Origin: Fen-1308 sp035319125
GTDB lineage: Bacteria; Nitrospirota; Thermodesulfovibrionia; Thermodesulfovibrionales; Dissulfurispiraceae
Assembly: GCA_035319125.1 (NCBI GenBank)
Contig: DATHDG010000012.1
Coordinates: 62,001-126,000 of the forward strand
Direction: 5' to 3'
Length of the DNA: 64,000 nucleotides
Positions within the stretch are counted from its first letter, which is position 1. Every line of letters begins with the position of its first letter. Shown in pieces: positions 51,155 through 60,192 of this stretch. The notes beneath the pieces were generated by a model. The model made no database searches. It worked only from the letters and a program-made list of their open reading frames with translations, and had not been told where the DNA came from. The position numbers and the translations under genes are program-made.

Positions 51155-52621
51155 ATGGTGACAAAGAAAAGAGTTATGCTGATCGCAATAGCTTTTGCGA
51201 TGGCGGGAGTCATAGCTGGACTTGGAATGTCGATTGGACTGAATTTGAATTCGCCGGCATATTCGGAAGAGCCGAAGATATCAAGGGATGCAATCGATGT
51301 GCTGTCCAGAAGCGATTGGGCAATGGCGGAAGTGGCTGCAGCGGTAAAGCCCGCAGTTGTAAATATATCATCAACCAGAACAGTAAAAACGCAAGGCATG
51401 GTCAATCCATTTAATAACGACCCCTTCTTCAAGCGTTTCTTCGGAGATCAGTTCGGCGGTTTGGGACATCCGCGAGAGTTCAAACAGGCAAGCCTGGGAT
51501 CGGGCGTGATTGTCGATAGAGACGGCTACATCCTTACGAATAATCACGTAGTGAAAGATGCTGATGAGATAAAGATAAGACTGGCTGATAAACGCGAATT
51601 TAAGGGCAAGGTGATCGGCACCGATCCTAAGACTGATCTGGCGGTTGTGAAGATCGAAGCCCACCGCCTGCCGATACTGAAGATTGGTGATTCCGACAAG
51701 ATCAAGGTTGGCGAGACGGTATTGGCTATAGGAACACCATTTGGCTTGAATCAGACTGTGACTTCCGGAATCGTTAGTGCTGTAGGCAGGGCAAATGTGG
51801 GCATCGCCGATTATGAGGACTTTATTCAGACTGATGCTGCTATCAATCCCGGTAATTCAGGTGGTGCGCTAGTAAATATACATGGCGAATTGATTGGTAT
51901 AAATACGGCCATTTTCAGCACTTCCGGCGGATATCAGGGCATCGGTTTCGCGATACCGAGCAATATGGCGAAAACTGTTATGAGCAGTCTGATAAAGAGC
52001 GGAAAAGTTGTCAGAGGATGGCTTGGAGTATCTATTCAGCCAGTAACTCCCGATCTTGCGAAGCAGTTCAATCTCAAGGAAGATGCAGGGGTGCTGGTCG
52101 GTGATGTCACTGAAGATAGTCCGGCCGAGAAGGCTGGTATTAAGCGGGGCGATGTTATCACCGAATTTAATGGGACGCAGGTTTCAGATGCCGCTGCACT
52201 TAGAAATACGGTCGCTGCCATTGCGCCAAATACTAGCGTGATAGTTAAGCTGCTGCGTGACGGCAAGCCCGTATCTATAAAGGTAAATATAGGGGAGTTA
52301 CCAGTTTCTATGCAGAAATTGGGCAAAGAATATGATAATCTATTAAAAGGAGTTCAGGTGCAGGATATATCTCCTGAGATTAGAAAAGAGCTGAATATCC
52401 CTAAACAAATAAGTGGAGTTGTTGTGACGGATATTGATGAGAGCAGTTCTGCAGAAGGCGTATTGACACGTGGGGATGTTGTGCTACAAATTAATAAGAT
52501 GGTAGTGAAGACTGTAAAGGACTATGAGAAGACAGCATCGTCGATCAAGGCCGGCGAAGATATCCTGTTGCTCATATATAGGAACGGCTCAACATTCTAC
52601 GCTACTATTTCTGCCCACTAG
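51155..52621 (+). CDS. degP: DegP/HtrA-type periplasmic serine protease with two PDZ domains
   Basis: This protein of about 488 residues has an N-terminal signal/anchor (about 5-25), a trypsin-like domain with His in LTNNHVVKDAD (about 127), Asp in KTDLAVVKIEA (about 157) and Ser in INPGNSGGALV (about 231), then PDZ1 (about 280-370) and PDZ2 (about 395-480). It degrades or holds misfolded envelope proteins. ATG 51155 is preceded by CAGGAGGTAAATAC; earlier in-frame codons are ignored. Confidence 0.95.
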   Translation: MVTKKRVMLIAIAFAMAGVIAGLGMSIGLNLNSPAYSEEPKISRDAIDVLSRSDWAMAEVAAAVKPAVVNISSTRTVKTQGMVNPFNNDPFFKRFFGDQFGGLGHPREFKQASLGSGVIVDRDGYILTNNHVVKDADEIKIRLADKREFKGKVIGTDPKTDLAVVKIEAHRLPILKIGDSDKIKVGETVLAIGTPFGLNQTVTSGIVSAVGRANVGIADYEDFIQTDAAINPGNSGGALVNIHGELIGINTAIFSTSGGYQGIGFAIPSNMAKTVMSSLIKSGKVVRGWLGVSIQPVTPDLAKQFNLKEDAGVLVGDVTEDSPAEKAGIKRGDVITEFNGTQVSDAAALRNTVAAIAPNTSVIVKLLRDGKPVSIKVNIGELPVSMQKLGKEYDNLLKGVQVQDISPEIRKELNIPKQISGVVVTDIDESSSAEGVLTRGDVVLQINKMVVKTVKDYEKTASSIKAGEDILLLIYRNGSTFYATISAH

Positions 52622-52782
52622 TGGCGATGCTTGAAGCTGCTATTTATAAACTGGAGTGCAGCTAAGGAAGGAAACGGGGGGTGCCCGGTGTGCGGCCGGT
52701 GCATTCCTCGTTGTATATAGCTGAAACGTTTAGGGTCGCCTTCGGATTTTACCGAACGGCAATAAAAAGAAAGGATTTTACG

Positions 52783-53079
52783 ATGATACAACCAAAGAAG
52801 AAAGATGACGAGAATATTGCCTTTAAAGATGATGAGTTGGGAGGCAATCCTCTTAGAGATGCCTTTCAGAAGGCCGAGCAGGCAGCTACAAAGAAATTTG
52901 AGGAGCCTCGCGTACTTGTCGAGTGCAGTTTTATTATTGAGGTTGCGCAGTCTGTTGCTACAAAGGGCAAGCATGCCAACTATGTGGAGCAGCTGACTCG
53001 GAGTATGCTCGATCAGAACAAGAACATCAAGAATATAATTGATGTGGACGCTTTTGAACCGGAGGCTGATGGAGCGTAA
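52783..53079 (+). CDS. Hypothetical 98-residue protein
   Basis: A soluble, charged protein starting MIQPKKKDDENIAF, with a central helix-rich stretch (DAFQKAEQAATKKFEEPRVL) and VECSFIIEVAQSVATKGKHA. No family recognised, and no signal or membrane segment. ATG 52783 has an AAGGA-type SD; the longer frame from 52681 lacks one. Confidence 0.55.
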   Translation: MIQPKKKDDENIAFKDDELGGNPLRDAFQKAEQAATKKFEEPRVLVECSFIIEVAQSVATKGKHANYVEQLTRSMLDQNKNIKNIIDVDAFEPEADGA

Positions 53080-53113
53080 GCGGTATTTAAATGAATCGCA
53101 CGGCGCTGGATTG

Positions 53114-54973
53114 CTACAGCTTTATGACCAAATCATATAGAGCCGGAAATTCTTCTCTTGAAAGTGACAGTTCTTCCGTGAGCAGACGCAGACATTCTGG
53201 AATATGCTTGAGAAAATAATCCTTCCCTTTAATCACTGATAAATATCCGTAGGCACCCAGGGCCTGCATATGCCTTTGCAGCCTGCAATATAGCAAAGAA
53301 TCATTAAAGTTATCAGAATCGAACCAGCCCACGGCATTCTTTTTAGTCTCTGCGATATAGTACTCCAGAATATTTTTCCTGACGTCGGGGTTCAATGGTG
53401 CATATGGATCCCAAAGAATTGATGCGACATCATATGCCGGAGGAGCAATGCGGGCCCCCTGGTAATCAATGACACGTGGCATATTGCCTTTAGATATGAG
53501 TATATTCTGAGACTGAAAATCACGATGAATAATCCTTTTGGCATAGGAATCTGTTTTGCTTGCCAGTTGATGCAACTCGCATTCGATTGAGACAGAGTCG
53601 CCCGGATGAGCATGTTTTAGCCCATAGACAAATCTTTCCAGGAAGTAGTTAGTTTCCCATCTTAGGTAGTCATAGTCGAAAATGCGAGCTTCAAGCAAAG
53701 GGCATTCAGCGACGTGATCGGATGCCAAACAGTGAAGCAGGACCAGAATGTCAATGACCCGCTGATATATATGTTCGACTTCACTGTCACTTCTCGGGCA
53801 TTTTAGCCACGAGTAAAGGGAGAGATCCCCAAGGTCTTCAAAAGTAGCCGCTTTCCTTCCATAATCAACACTGAGCATTTCCGGGACAGGTATGCCATAT
53901 TTTCGAAAAAAACCGGTGTACTCTACATGCCTTGCAAAATCGGGATCTTCCGGTGAGCACTCCATTGATACTATTGTCACTGCCTTGCTTCTGCTTCTAT
54001 AATATTGCCTGTCAGATCCGCCAGTGCCTATGTGCACTCCTTTTTCGGAAAGTTGAATAAAGGCAGACTCTTCGACAGTTATAACGAAATCTGGTCCCAC
54101 GATACAGTTCTCGTAGCGCTTGTTTTGCTGCGTGAGTCCTTCAGGCAGGATTATGCAATTGCGCAGCATGGATCTTTCTCCAATGCCGGCATTGCCCTCG
54201 ATTGAGATATTAGATTCAAGTATTGCATCACCACAACCTACAGCAGCTGGATCGACATATATGTTTTCCCCGGCTTTGCGAAGACCGTCCATGATTGCCG
54301 CAGCGTATGATGAAGGGCTTCCGATATCGCTCCAGTAGCATCCGCTTACATCATAGAGGTCCAGGCGACATCCCGCGGCAGCAGCCTTTTGCCATGCATC
54401 AACCACGCTTGACGCTCCGGATGGAAGATAGTCGAGAAACGCCGGTGCATAAATAGCAATGCCAGTGAAGGCAACATAATGATCCACATGACGGCCGGAG
54501 CCTCTCCCAACCCCTCTGAATTCACCGTCTGCGCCGACTGCCACATTGTTGAATTTCGGATGATCATGTACTGCCAGAGTGACAGTGCTGTTGGATTTGC
54601 GGTGATGTTCCAACATCGACATCAAGTCAACATCTGATATTATGTCGCCGTTATGCACAAGAAAGTCTCCCCTGGAAAGCATTGCAGAGGCGTTTTTCAA
54701 CGCACCGCCGGTATCAAGGATTTTGACCTCCGGGAAAATAACGATTCTCTCGGCGAAAGATGACCGCTGCATCCATGATTCGACAAGCTCTCTTTTGTGA
54801 TGCACATTAATTCCGATCTTATTGATAGGAAGAAACATCATCCTTTCGATGATGGCCTGGAGCAGAGGCTTGCCCAATATCGGCAACAATGGTTTCGGTA
54901 TGTGGTTAGTGATTGGCCTTAGGCGCTCCCCAAGTCCTGCAGCGAGAATGAAGCAATTGAGATCACTATTCAT
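53114..54973 (-). CDS. MurU-AmgK fusion: MurNAc-1-P nucleotidyltransferase plus MurNAc kinase
   Basis: This 619-residue protein joins an N-terminal sugar-1-phosphate nucleotidyltransferase (about 1-225: LAAGLGERLRPITNHIPKPL, VHNGDIISDVD, SDIGSPSSY), a short hexapeptide-like stretch (about 235-290), and a C-terminal aminoglycoside-phosphotransferase fold kinase (about 320-619) with HRDFQSQNIL and the following IDYQGA. These are the domains of MurU and AmgK, which in Pseudomonas are separate and turn MurNAc into UDP-MurNAc. The start was set to ATG 54973 (MNSDLN); it overlaps the namZ stop by 8 bases. The exact substrate is inferred from namZ context. Confidence 0.8.
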   Translation of the reverse strand: MNSDLNCFILAAGLGERLRPITNHIPKPLLPILGKPLLQAIIERMMFLPINKIGINVHHKRELVESWMQRSSFAERIVIFPEVKILDTGGALKNASAMLSRGDFLVHNGDIISDVDLMSMLEHHRKSNSTVTLAVHDHPKFNNVAVGADGEFRGVGRGSGRHVDHYVAFTGIAIYAPAFLDYLPSGASSVVDAWQKAAAAGCRLDLYDVSGCYWSDIGSPSSYAAAIMDGLRKAGENIYVDPAAVGCGDAILESNISIEGNAGIGERSMLRNCIILPEGLTQQNKRYENCIVGPDFVITVEESAFIQLSEKGVHIGTGGSDRQYYRSRSKAVTIVSMECSPEDPDFARHVEYTGFFRKYGIPVPEMLSVDYGRKAATFEDLGDLSLYSWLKCPRSDSEVEHIYQRVIDILVLLHCLASDHVAECPLLEARIFDYDYLRWETNYFLERFVYGLKHAHPGDSVSIECELHQLASKTDSYAKRIIHRDFQSQNILISKGNMPRVIDYQGARIAPPAYDVASILWDPYAPLNPDVRKNILEYYIAETKKNAVGWFDSDNFNDSLLYCRLQRHMQALGAYGYLSVIKGKDYFLKHIPECLRLLTEELSLSREEFPALYDLVIKL

Positions 54974-56138
54974 AAAGGAGATAACTGCTCCTGATAGCTT
55001 TGTCAAATCCTGAGCAATCTGACCTCCATGAGCGCTCCATGTTTTCGAGAGACACTCCTTTTTCAATCGAAGTCCTCAGAAAATCTGATCCTGCCAGAAT
55101 GTCAAAAGGCATTTTCTTGGTTTCATATTCATAAGGCGGTGACTTCCAGATGTTTTTGCGATGATAGATATCCCGGACTGCCTTGACTACAGCAACGCCG
55201 GTTTTAAAAGGTCTATATCTGAAACGATCGATCGGATGTATCTGTGCCCCACCGCATATTTTACCGGCATGCTTCTGAAAGGTCGGCTGAAAATAGAGAG
55301 GCCTGAAAACAACTCCGGGAAGCTTGAACTCATTCAGTCTGGCAACCAATTTATCAGGATTGATAAATGGCGCTCCGAAAATTTCAAAGGGGCGCGTGGT
55401 GCCGCGGCCTTCGCTGAGCAAAGTTCCTTCCAAGAGGCACATCCCGGGATAAACAAGCGCCGTATCCAGAGTCGGCATATTCGGAGACGGCATTATCCAT
55501 GGAAGGCCGGTTTTATCAAACAGTTGATCCCTTTCCCATCCTTGCATCCTAATAACGTGTAGATTCAGAGACGGGTAGTATGCATCTCTAAGGTAAAGAG
55601 CGATTTCTCCCACCGTCATCCCATGTCTCACGGGCAGAGGGCGCATGCCGACAAAAGATGAATATTCTGGCCGAAGCACAGGGCCCTCTAAAAGTTCCCC
55701 TCCCAATGGGTTGGGGCGGTCTAGAACGATAACTGACAGACCTTGTTCGAAACATGCTTGCATGCAGAGTTCCATTGTCCAGATAAATGTGTAGTAACGC
55801 GCGCCAACATCCTGCAAATCGATTATCAGGACATCAATATTTTTCAGCATGGACGCACTCGGTTTTCTTGTCGCGCTGTAGAGACTGTAGACCGGGAGAC
55901 CGCTTTGCGGGTCTCTGAAGCCTTTCCATTCAATCATATTGTCTTGAGTCTCACCCCTAATGCCGTGCTGAGGGCCAAAGAATGCCAGCAGTTTACATTT
56001 TGATGATCCGATAAAAGCAGCCGAAGCGTGAGTAAGCTTTCGATCAACCGATGCTGGATGAATCAGCAGTGCTGCATTTGCACCGGTCAATTGTTTTGGC
56101 CACTTCTTCTCAAATAGATCAAGTCCGGTATGTGTCAT
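54966..56138 (-). CDS. DUF1343/NamZ-type exo-beta-N-acetylmuramidase
   Basis: This 390-residue protein has NamZ/DUF1343 signatures: FFGPQHGIRGE (about 53), DLQDVGARYYTFIWTM (about 107), DRPNPLGG (about 140) and LSEGRGTTRPFEIFGAP (about 243). Characterised NamZ releases terminal MurNAc from peptidoglycan fragments. No signal peptide is visible (MTHTGLDLFEKKW start), so it should act in the cytoplasm, on imported fragments. It overlaps the upstream kinase by ATGA and the MurU-AmgK gene by 8 bases, which makes a MurNAc salvage unit. Confidence 0.85.
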   Translation of the reverse strand: MTHTGLDLFEKKWPKQLTGANAALLIHPASVDRKLTHASAAFIGSSKCKLLAFFGPQHGIRGETQDNMIEWKGFRDPQSGLPVYSLYSATRKPSASMLKNIDVLIIDLQDVGARYYTFIWTMELCMQACFEQGLSVIVLDRPNPLGGELLEGPVLRPEYSSFVGMRPLPVRHGMTVGEIALYLRDAYYPSLNLHVIRMQGWERDQLFDKTGLPWIMPSPNMPTLDTALVYPGMCLLEGTLLSEGRGTTRPFEIFGAPFINPDKLVARLNEFKLPGVVFRPLYFQPTFQKHAGKICGGAQIHPIDRFRYRPFKTGVAVVKAVRDIYHRKNIWKSPPYEYETKKMPFDILAGSDFLRTSIEKGVSLENMERSWRSDCSGFDKAIRSSYLLYE

Positions 56139-57772
56139 GAGTCGATCTCCAAAATATCCGTAGTCTTGCTGAGCAGCGCCTTTGGGGATACTGGCTTATA
56201 TAGCATATCTGGCATGTTGCTGTCGAAGCCTTTTTCTCTGAGCACATCTGCCGTATAGCCGCTCGTCATTAGCACTTTGATACCGGGCTTTATCTGCTTT
56301 ATCTCCTCATACGCCTGTCTGCCATTTTTTCTGGGCATGATTATATCAAGCACGACCAGATCTATCTCATCTTGGTGCTGAAAGAATTTCGCAACAGCAT
56401 CTTCACCATCAACCGCCTCATATATTTTCAATCCCGCAGTTTCAAGTACTATCCGTGACAATTTTCTGACAGAGTCGCTGTCTTCAGCTATAAGAACAGT
56501 TTTGCCTGAGATCGTGCGCGCCTTGCCTGTCGTATCTGAATCGGCAAGGGTTGGACTCGCAGCAGTAAGAGGTTGATCTGTGAGAGGCAGGAATATTCTG
56601 AAAACACTGCCACTGTTTGGATGGCTGCTTACATCAATATATCCGTTGTGCTGCTTTACTATTCCGTATACCATAGCCAATCCGAGCCCTGTGCCTTTAC
56701 CCACCTCTTTTGTCGTAAAAAAAGGCTCGAATATTTTTTCGCGTATGTCCGCGTCCATGCCTGTACCTGAATCGGCAACAGAAATTACCGCGCAACTGCC
56801 GGATATACCGTACTTATGGATTTCGATAAACGTAGCATTCACTTCCTGCAAGTCTGTCTTGACAGTTAGAGTGCCGCCGTTGGGCATGGCGTCCCTTGCA
56901 TTAGTCGCAAGATTCATTAAAACCTGTTCCAGCTGAGCTGCATCTGCCTTAACAAATAACTTATCCTGGTAGTAATGAGTATTAAGCTCAATGTCCTCGC
57001 CAATGATTCTGGATAAAAGATGCTCTACCTTTCTTATGATGTCATTGATGTCGGTCGGGGTTATGTTGAGAACCTGCTTTCTGCTGAAGGCAAGGAGGCT
57101 GCGCGTCAAAGTCGCTGCTCTCTCCGCTGATTCGAGAAGCTCGTTTATATGATGAAGGGCTGCATCTCCCTCGCGGAATCGTCCTTTCAATAAGTCAGCA
57201 TATCCTATTATTGTAGTAAGTATGTTGTTGAAGTCATGGGCAATGCCTCCTGCCAGCTGGCCCACTGCTTCCATTTTTTGTGCTTGCCTCAGTTGGGCTT
57301 CGAGCAATTTATGGTCGGTTATGTCCTTATTGACCGAGATCAGGCATGACTTGCCGTCTATGGTGATAAGCTCAGCCGATCTGAGTACGGTTTTTATCTC
57401 ACCAGATTTAGTCCTCAACTCAAGCTCGCGGTCTTTTAAGGAGCCGGATGCGCGCAGTTCATCGACCATTGTCTTACGCATGGCAGGATCAGGCCATAGA
57501 CCAAATTCAAGCGAAGATCTGCCTATAATTTCCTCTCTGCAATATCCAGTATCTCGGCAGAATGCGTCATTGACATCCAGATAGATGCCTCCTTCCAGCA
57601 GTGAAAGTGTCACCCAATCCGGGCTCGAACGGAAGATTTTTCTGAATTTTTCCTCGGCCAGCCTGAGATCACGCTCCAAAGCCTTTGAATAACTGTAACT
57701 TCTTATCAAAAGCCAAAGAGCAATTGCCAGAAGCACAGTGCTGAATAATATGGCCGTATAAGACGCTGACAT
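56135..57772 (-). CDS. PAS-histidine kinase with C-terminal receiver
   Basis: This 545-residue hybrid kinase has one membrane helix (about 5-25), a PAS domain (about 40-155, DWVTLSLLEGGIYLDVNDAF), an H-box GGIAHDFNNILTTIIGYADL (about 172-191), a HATPase domain (NARDAMPNGG, FTTKEVGKGTGLGL), and a receiver (about 425-545; LIAEDSDS, DLVVLDIIMP, YKPVSP). Overlap with namZ (ATGA) suggests co-expression with the MurNAc genes. Confidence 0.9.
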   Translation of the reverse strand: MSASYTAILFSTVLLAIALWLLIRSYSYSKALERDLRLAEEKFRKIFRSSPDWVTLSLLEGGIYLDVNDAFCRDTGYCREEIIGRSSLEFGLWPDPAMRKTMVDELRASGSLKDRELELRTKSGEIKTVLRSAELITIDGKSCLISVNKDITDHKLLEAQLRQAQKMEAVGQLAGGIAHDFNNILTTIIGYADLLKGRFREGDAALHHINELLESAERAATLTRSLLAFSRKQVLNITPTDINDIIRKVEHLLSRIIGEDIELNTHYYQDKLFVKADAAQLEQVLMNLATNARDAMPNGGTLTVKTDLQEVNATFIEIHKYGISGSCAVISVADSGTGMDADIREKIFEPFFTTKEVGKGTGLGLAMVYGIVKQHNGYIDVSSHPNSGSVFRIFLPLTDQPLTAASPTLADSDTTGKARTISGKTVLIAEDSDSVRKLSRIVLETAGLKIYEAVDGEDAVAKFFQHQDEIDLVVLDIIMPRKNGRQAYEEIKQIKPGIKVLMTSGYTADVLREKGFDSNMPDMLYKPVSPKALLSKTTDILEIDS

Positions 57773-57781
57773 GATAAACCG

Positions 57782-58408
57782 TTAAGGAGCGGAAATGGCT
57801 TTTGACAGCATATCGATAAAAGATATTATGGCATCCCGGTATGATTGGGAGATAGAGGCGAATTCAAGACCGAGATATAGGGAAGAATCTATCTTCCTGG
57901 CGTTTCGCAGTATGCAATCTGCCTCGACACCTTTTTCGAGTATATGGAATGTCAGGAACAAACGGCTGCCTACTGAGAAGAAATCCTCATCCATTTCGGC
58001 AAGCTTTATTCTGCAGCCTGTTTCTGAAATGTCGCTGACTTCGGCGTCATATGTTTGCACATCGGCCGGGTTAAGGAGTTTTGCCGGTATATTGAGCCTG
58101 AATCTCCTGGATTTGCGAAATGGGATTTTGTCTACGTGTACTGGATATCTGAAGAAAATCAGCGGCGCTGGAAAGAATTGAACCGATATTATCGATGTCT
58201 GGAATCCATATGCATCATCACCTTTGAGAAAACGGATAATATAATTATCCTCAGTCTTGAGTTTGAGAGGTTTTTCATCGACATATGGCAGATTGGTAAT
58301 GACAAATTGATCCTTGTGCCAGCCAATAACATACAAACCTACTCGCCGGTCGAGTTTCGGCAACTGCAGCAGCAGTTGCTGGCCTTGCTGAAGTATGTCC
58401 TCGCTCAT
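57782..58408 (-). CDS. YcgR-like PilZ-domain protein
   Basis: This protein of about 208 residues has an N-terminal YcgR-N/flagellar-brake-like domain (about 1-95) and a C-terminal PilZ domain with both c-di-GMP motifs: RKSRRFRLNIPA (R-x-x-x-R) and DISETGCRIKL (D-x-S-x-x-G). It probably binds c-di-GMP. The TPR gene stops at 58425, so ATG 58408 (MSEDILQQG) is taken as the start and the longer frame rejected. Confidence 0.82.
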   Translation of the reverse strand: MSEDILQQGQQLLLQLPKLDRRVGLYVIGWHKDQFVITNLPYVDEKPLKLKTEDNYIIRFLKGDDAYGFQTSIISVQFFPAPLIFFRYPVHVDKIPFRKSRRFRLNIPAKLLNPADVQTYDAEVSDISETGCRIKLAEMDEDFFSVGSRLFLTFHILEKGVEADCILRNARKIDSSLYLGLEFASISQSYRDAIISFIDMLSKAISAP

Positions 58409-58424
58409 CTCGTATAGATAAAAA

Positions 58425-59033
58425 TCACTCCGAAACTTGTTTGAAGTTTTCACATGCCGCCTGATTGCCCATATTGCAGACCTTTGAGAAATCGGCTGCA
58501 GCTTTGCGTACATACGCAACGCCCCTGTTGAAATATGCAGCTTCGTAGTTGGGTTTTATAACAATTGCCTTGTTATAATCTTCTATAGCTTCATCATATT
58601 GCCTGTTGTACGCGTAAGCGATCCCTCTGTTTAGATACGCTTCAGATAAGTTTGTGTTCAGAGATAGTGCCTTCGTATAATCTTCAATCGCCCTGTCATG
58701 ATGTCCCTTTTTGAAATTAGCGAGGCCCCGATTATAGTATGCATCCGTTAAGTTTGGATTCATCTCAAGAACTTTATTGAAATCGGACACGGCTTCCGAA
58801 TACCTACCCCGCTTGTAATATGCTAATCCACGATTGTAATAAGCGTCAGCGAGATCCGGCTTCGATGATATAGCCTTGCCATACAATTGTATGGAGTCGT
58901 CATATTTTGAGGCATTGAATGCTGCATTGCCCTGTTCCAGATAGTACTGTGCATCGGCAGCCTCTGCATTTACTACGACTGTTGAACATAAAAGGCAGAA
59001 AAGCAGAAATAAGATGTATTGACCGGTTTTCAT
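58425..59033 (-). CDS. Periplasmic TPR protein
   Basis: This protein of about 202 residues has a signal peptide (to NAEA) and five TPRs of 34 residues with conserved AYYNRGLAYYKRGRYSEAVSD-like patterns (about 30-195), then NMGNQAACENFKQVSE. TPRs scaffold protein complexes; partners are unknown. ATG 59033 has SD GGAGTG; the longer frame from 59048 does not. Confidence 0.82.
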   Translation of the reverse strand: MKTGQYILFLLFCLLCSTVVVNAEAADAQYYLEQGNAAFNASKYDDSIQLYGKAISSKPDLADAYYNRGLAYYKRGRYSEAVSDFNKVLEMNPNLTDAYYNRGLANFKKGHHDRAIEDYTKALSLNTNLSEAYLNRGIAYAYNRQYDEAIEDYNKAIVIKPNYEAAYFNRGVAYVRKAAADFSKVCNMGNQAACENFKQVSE

Positions 59034-59094
59034 ATTTTCACTCCGCATATGCTAGTATTTTCATCTCTGTTCAAGAGACAATACACGATCATTC

Positions 59095-59192
59095 TGGCGG
59101 GAGCGCGTGCGAATCGAACACACCCTGCCGGTTTGTGGCCGGCAACACCGGATTTGAAGTCCGGGAGGGACACCAGAACCCTATGCACTCCC
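59095..59192 (-). tRNA. selC: tRNA-Sec (anticodon UCA)
   Basis: The minus strand folds into a 98-nt selenocysteine tRNA with encoded CCA. The 8-bp acceptor GGGAGTGC (59192..59185) pairs with GCGCTCCC with one G-T wobble; a discriminator G and CCA follow (59095). The anticodon stem-loop is CCGGA-CTTCAAA-TCCGG with TCA at 59157..59155. A long extra arm GCCGG/CCGGC and a T-loop TTCGATT complete it. The long extra arm and 8-bp acceptor are specific for tRNA-Sec. Confidence 0.95.
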
Positions 59193-59313
59193 AACAAATA
59201 TATTACGTTATATTGTGGTGTCGTCGCAATGCGCCTGCAGCGCCGCAGAACTATTGATATTGCCTTGCCGCACCTCTTAAAATTATATATATCAATTCCC
59301 CGGAGGAATAAAT

Positions 59314-60192
59314 TTGTCCGGCCACTTTCTTAATATCCCAGCTGTCTACAGGCTTGGTACGCGCTGGATCGGCGCCATCCCGAAGCCGATGGCCTATGCG
59401 TTTTCGCAAAGCATAGCATTCGTAAGTTACCTGTTCTATAAGACGGCGGTAGACAATGTCAAAGGAAATCTGGCCCAGGCACTTCCCTCATTGCGGGAAA
59501 AGGAACTCTCAGCTCTTGCTCTCAAGGTCTTTATGAACTACAGCAAGTATCTCGTCGATTATGGAAGATTTACCAGCCTGAATAAGGATATGGTTATCGA
59601 CAAAATCGTCTCATTTGATGGCAAAGACAATCTAGAAAAGGCTGTTGCGATGGGAAAGGGAATAATATTGCTCACGGCACATATAGGCAACTGGGAATTG
59701 GGGGGAATATTTTTTAGCCGTTATGGACTGAAAACTAACGTGGTGACCGTGCAAGATGATAACGAGGGCATAGACGAAGTGCGTAAGTCTTATCGAGATC
59801 GGCATGATGTTAATACAATTACCATAGGAGAATCCCCTTTCGCAACTATGGAGATAGTAAAAGCTTTGAACAATGGCGAAATCGTTGCAATGCTCATCGA
59901 CCGATATCGTAAAGGGCTGGATAGCATTGAAACTGAATTCTTTGGTCGTCCATGCCGCTTCCCTAGAGGCCCATTTGTTTTAGGACGTCTTACCGGAGCT
60001 CCTATTGTTACTGCTTTTGTTATCAGAGATGATGGCGGATACAAGGGCATAGTTGGTCCTCCCCTGCTTGTAAAGGAAGAAAACGAAGACGCCGAAATAC
60101 TTAAGAAAGTTGTTTCGAGCCTCGAAGAGCATGTTGTAAAGTACCCGGATCAATGGTATAATTTTACGCCTATTCAGATCGGGGGTTTTTAA
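59314..60192 (+). CDS. LpxL/HtrB-family lysophospholipid acyltransferase
   Basis: This 292-residue membrane-associated acyltransferase has the catalytic H-x4-E motif, HIGNWEL (about residues 122-128), an arm region GRPCRFPRGPFVLGRLTGAPI (about 210-230) and a C-terminal WYNFTP. HtrB-type enzymes acylate lipid A or related lipids. The start is TTG 59314, fixed by SD CCGGAGGA 6 bases upstream. The stop overlaps the radical SAM gene start as TAATG, so the pair is translationally coupled and the product may act in the same lipid pathway. Confidence 0.9.
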   Translation: MSGHFLNIPAVYRLGTRWIGAIPKPMAYAFSQSIAFVSYLFYKTAVDNVKGNLAQALPSLREKELSALALKVFMNYSKYLVDYGRFTSLNKDMVIDKIVSFDGKDNLEKAVAMGKGIILLTAHIGNWELGGIFFSRYGLKTNVVTVQDDNEGIDEVRKSYRDRHDVNTITIGESPFATMEIVKALNNGEIVAMLIDRYRKGLDSIETEFFGRPCRFPRGPFVLGRLTGAPIVTAFVIRDDGGYKGIVGPPLLVKEENEDAEILKKVVSSLEEHVVKYPDQWYNFTPIQIGGF

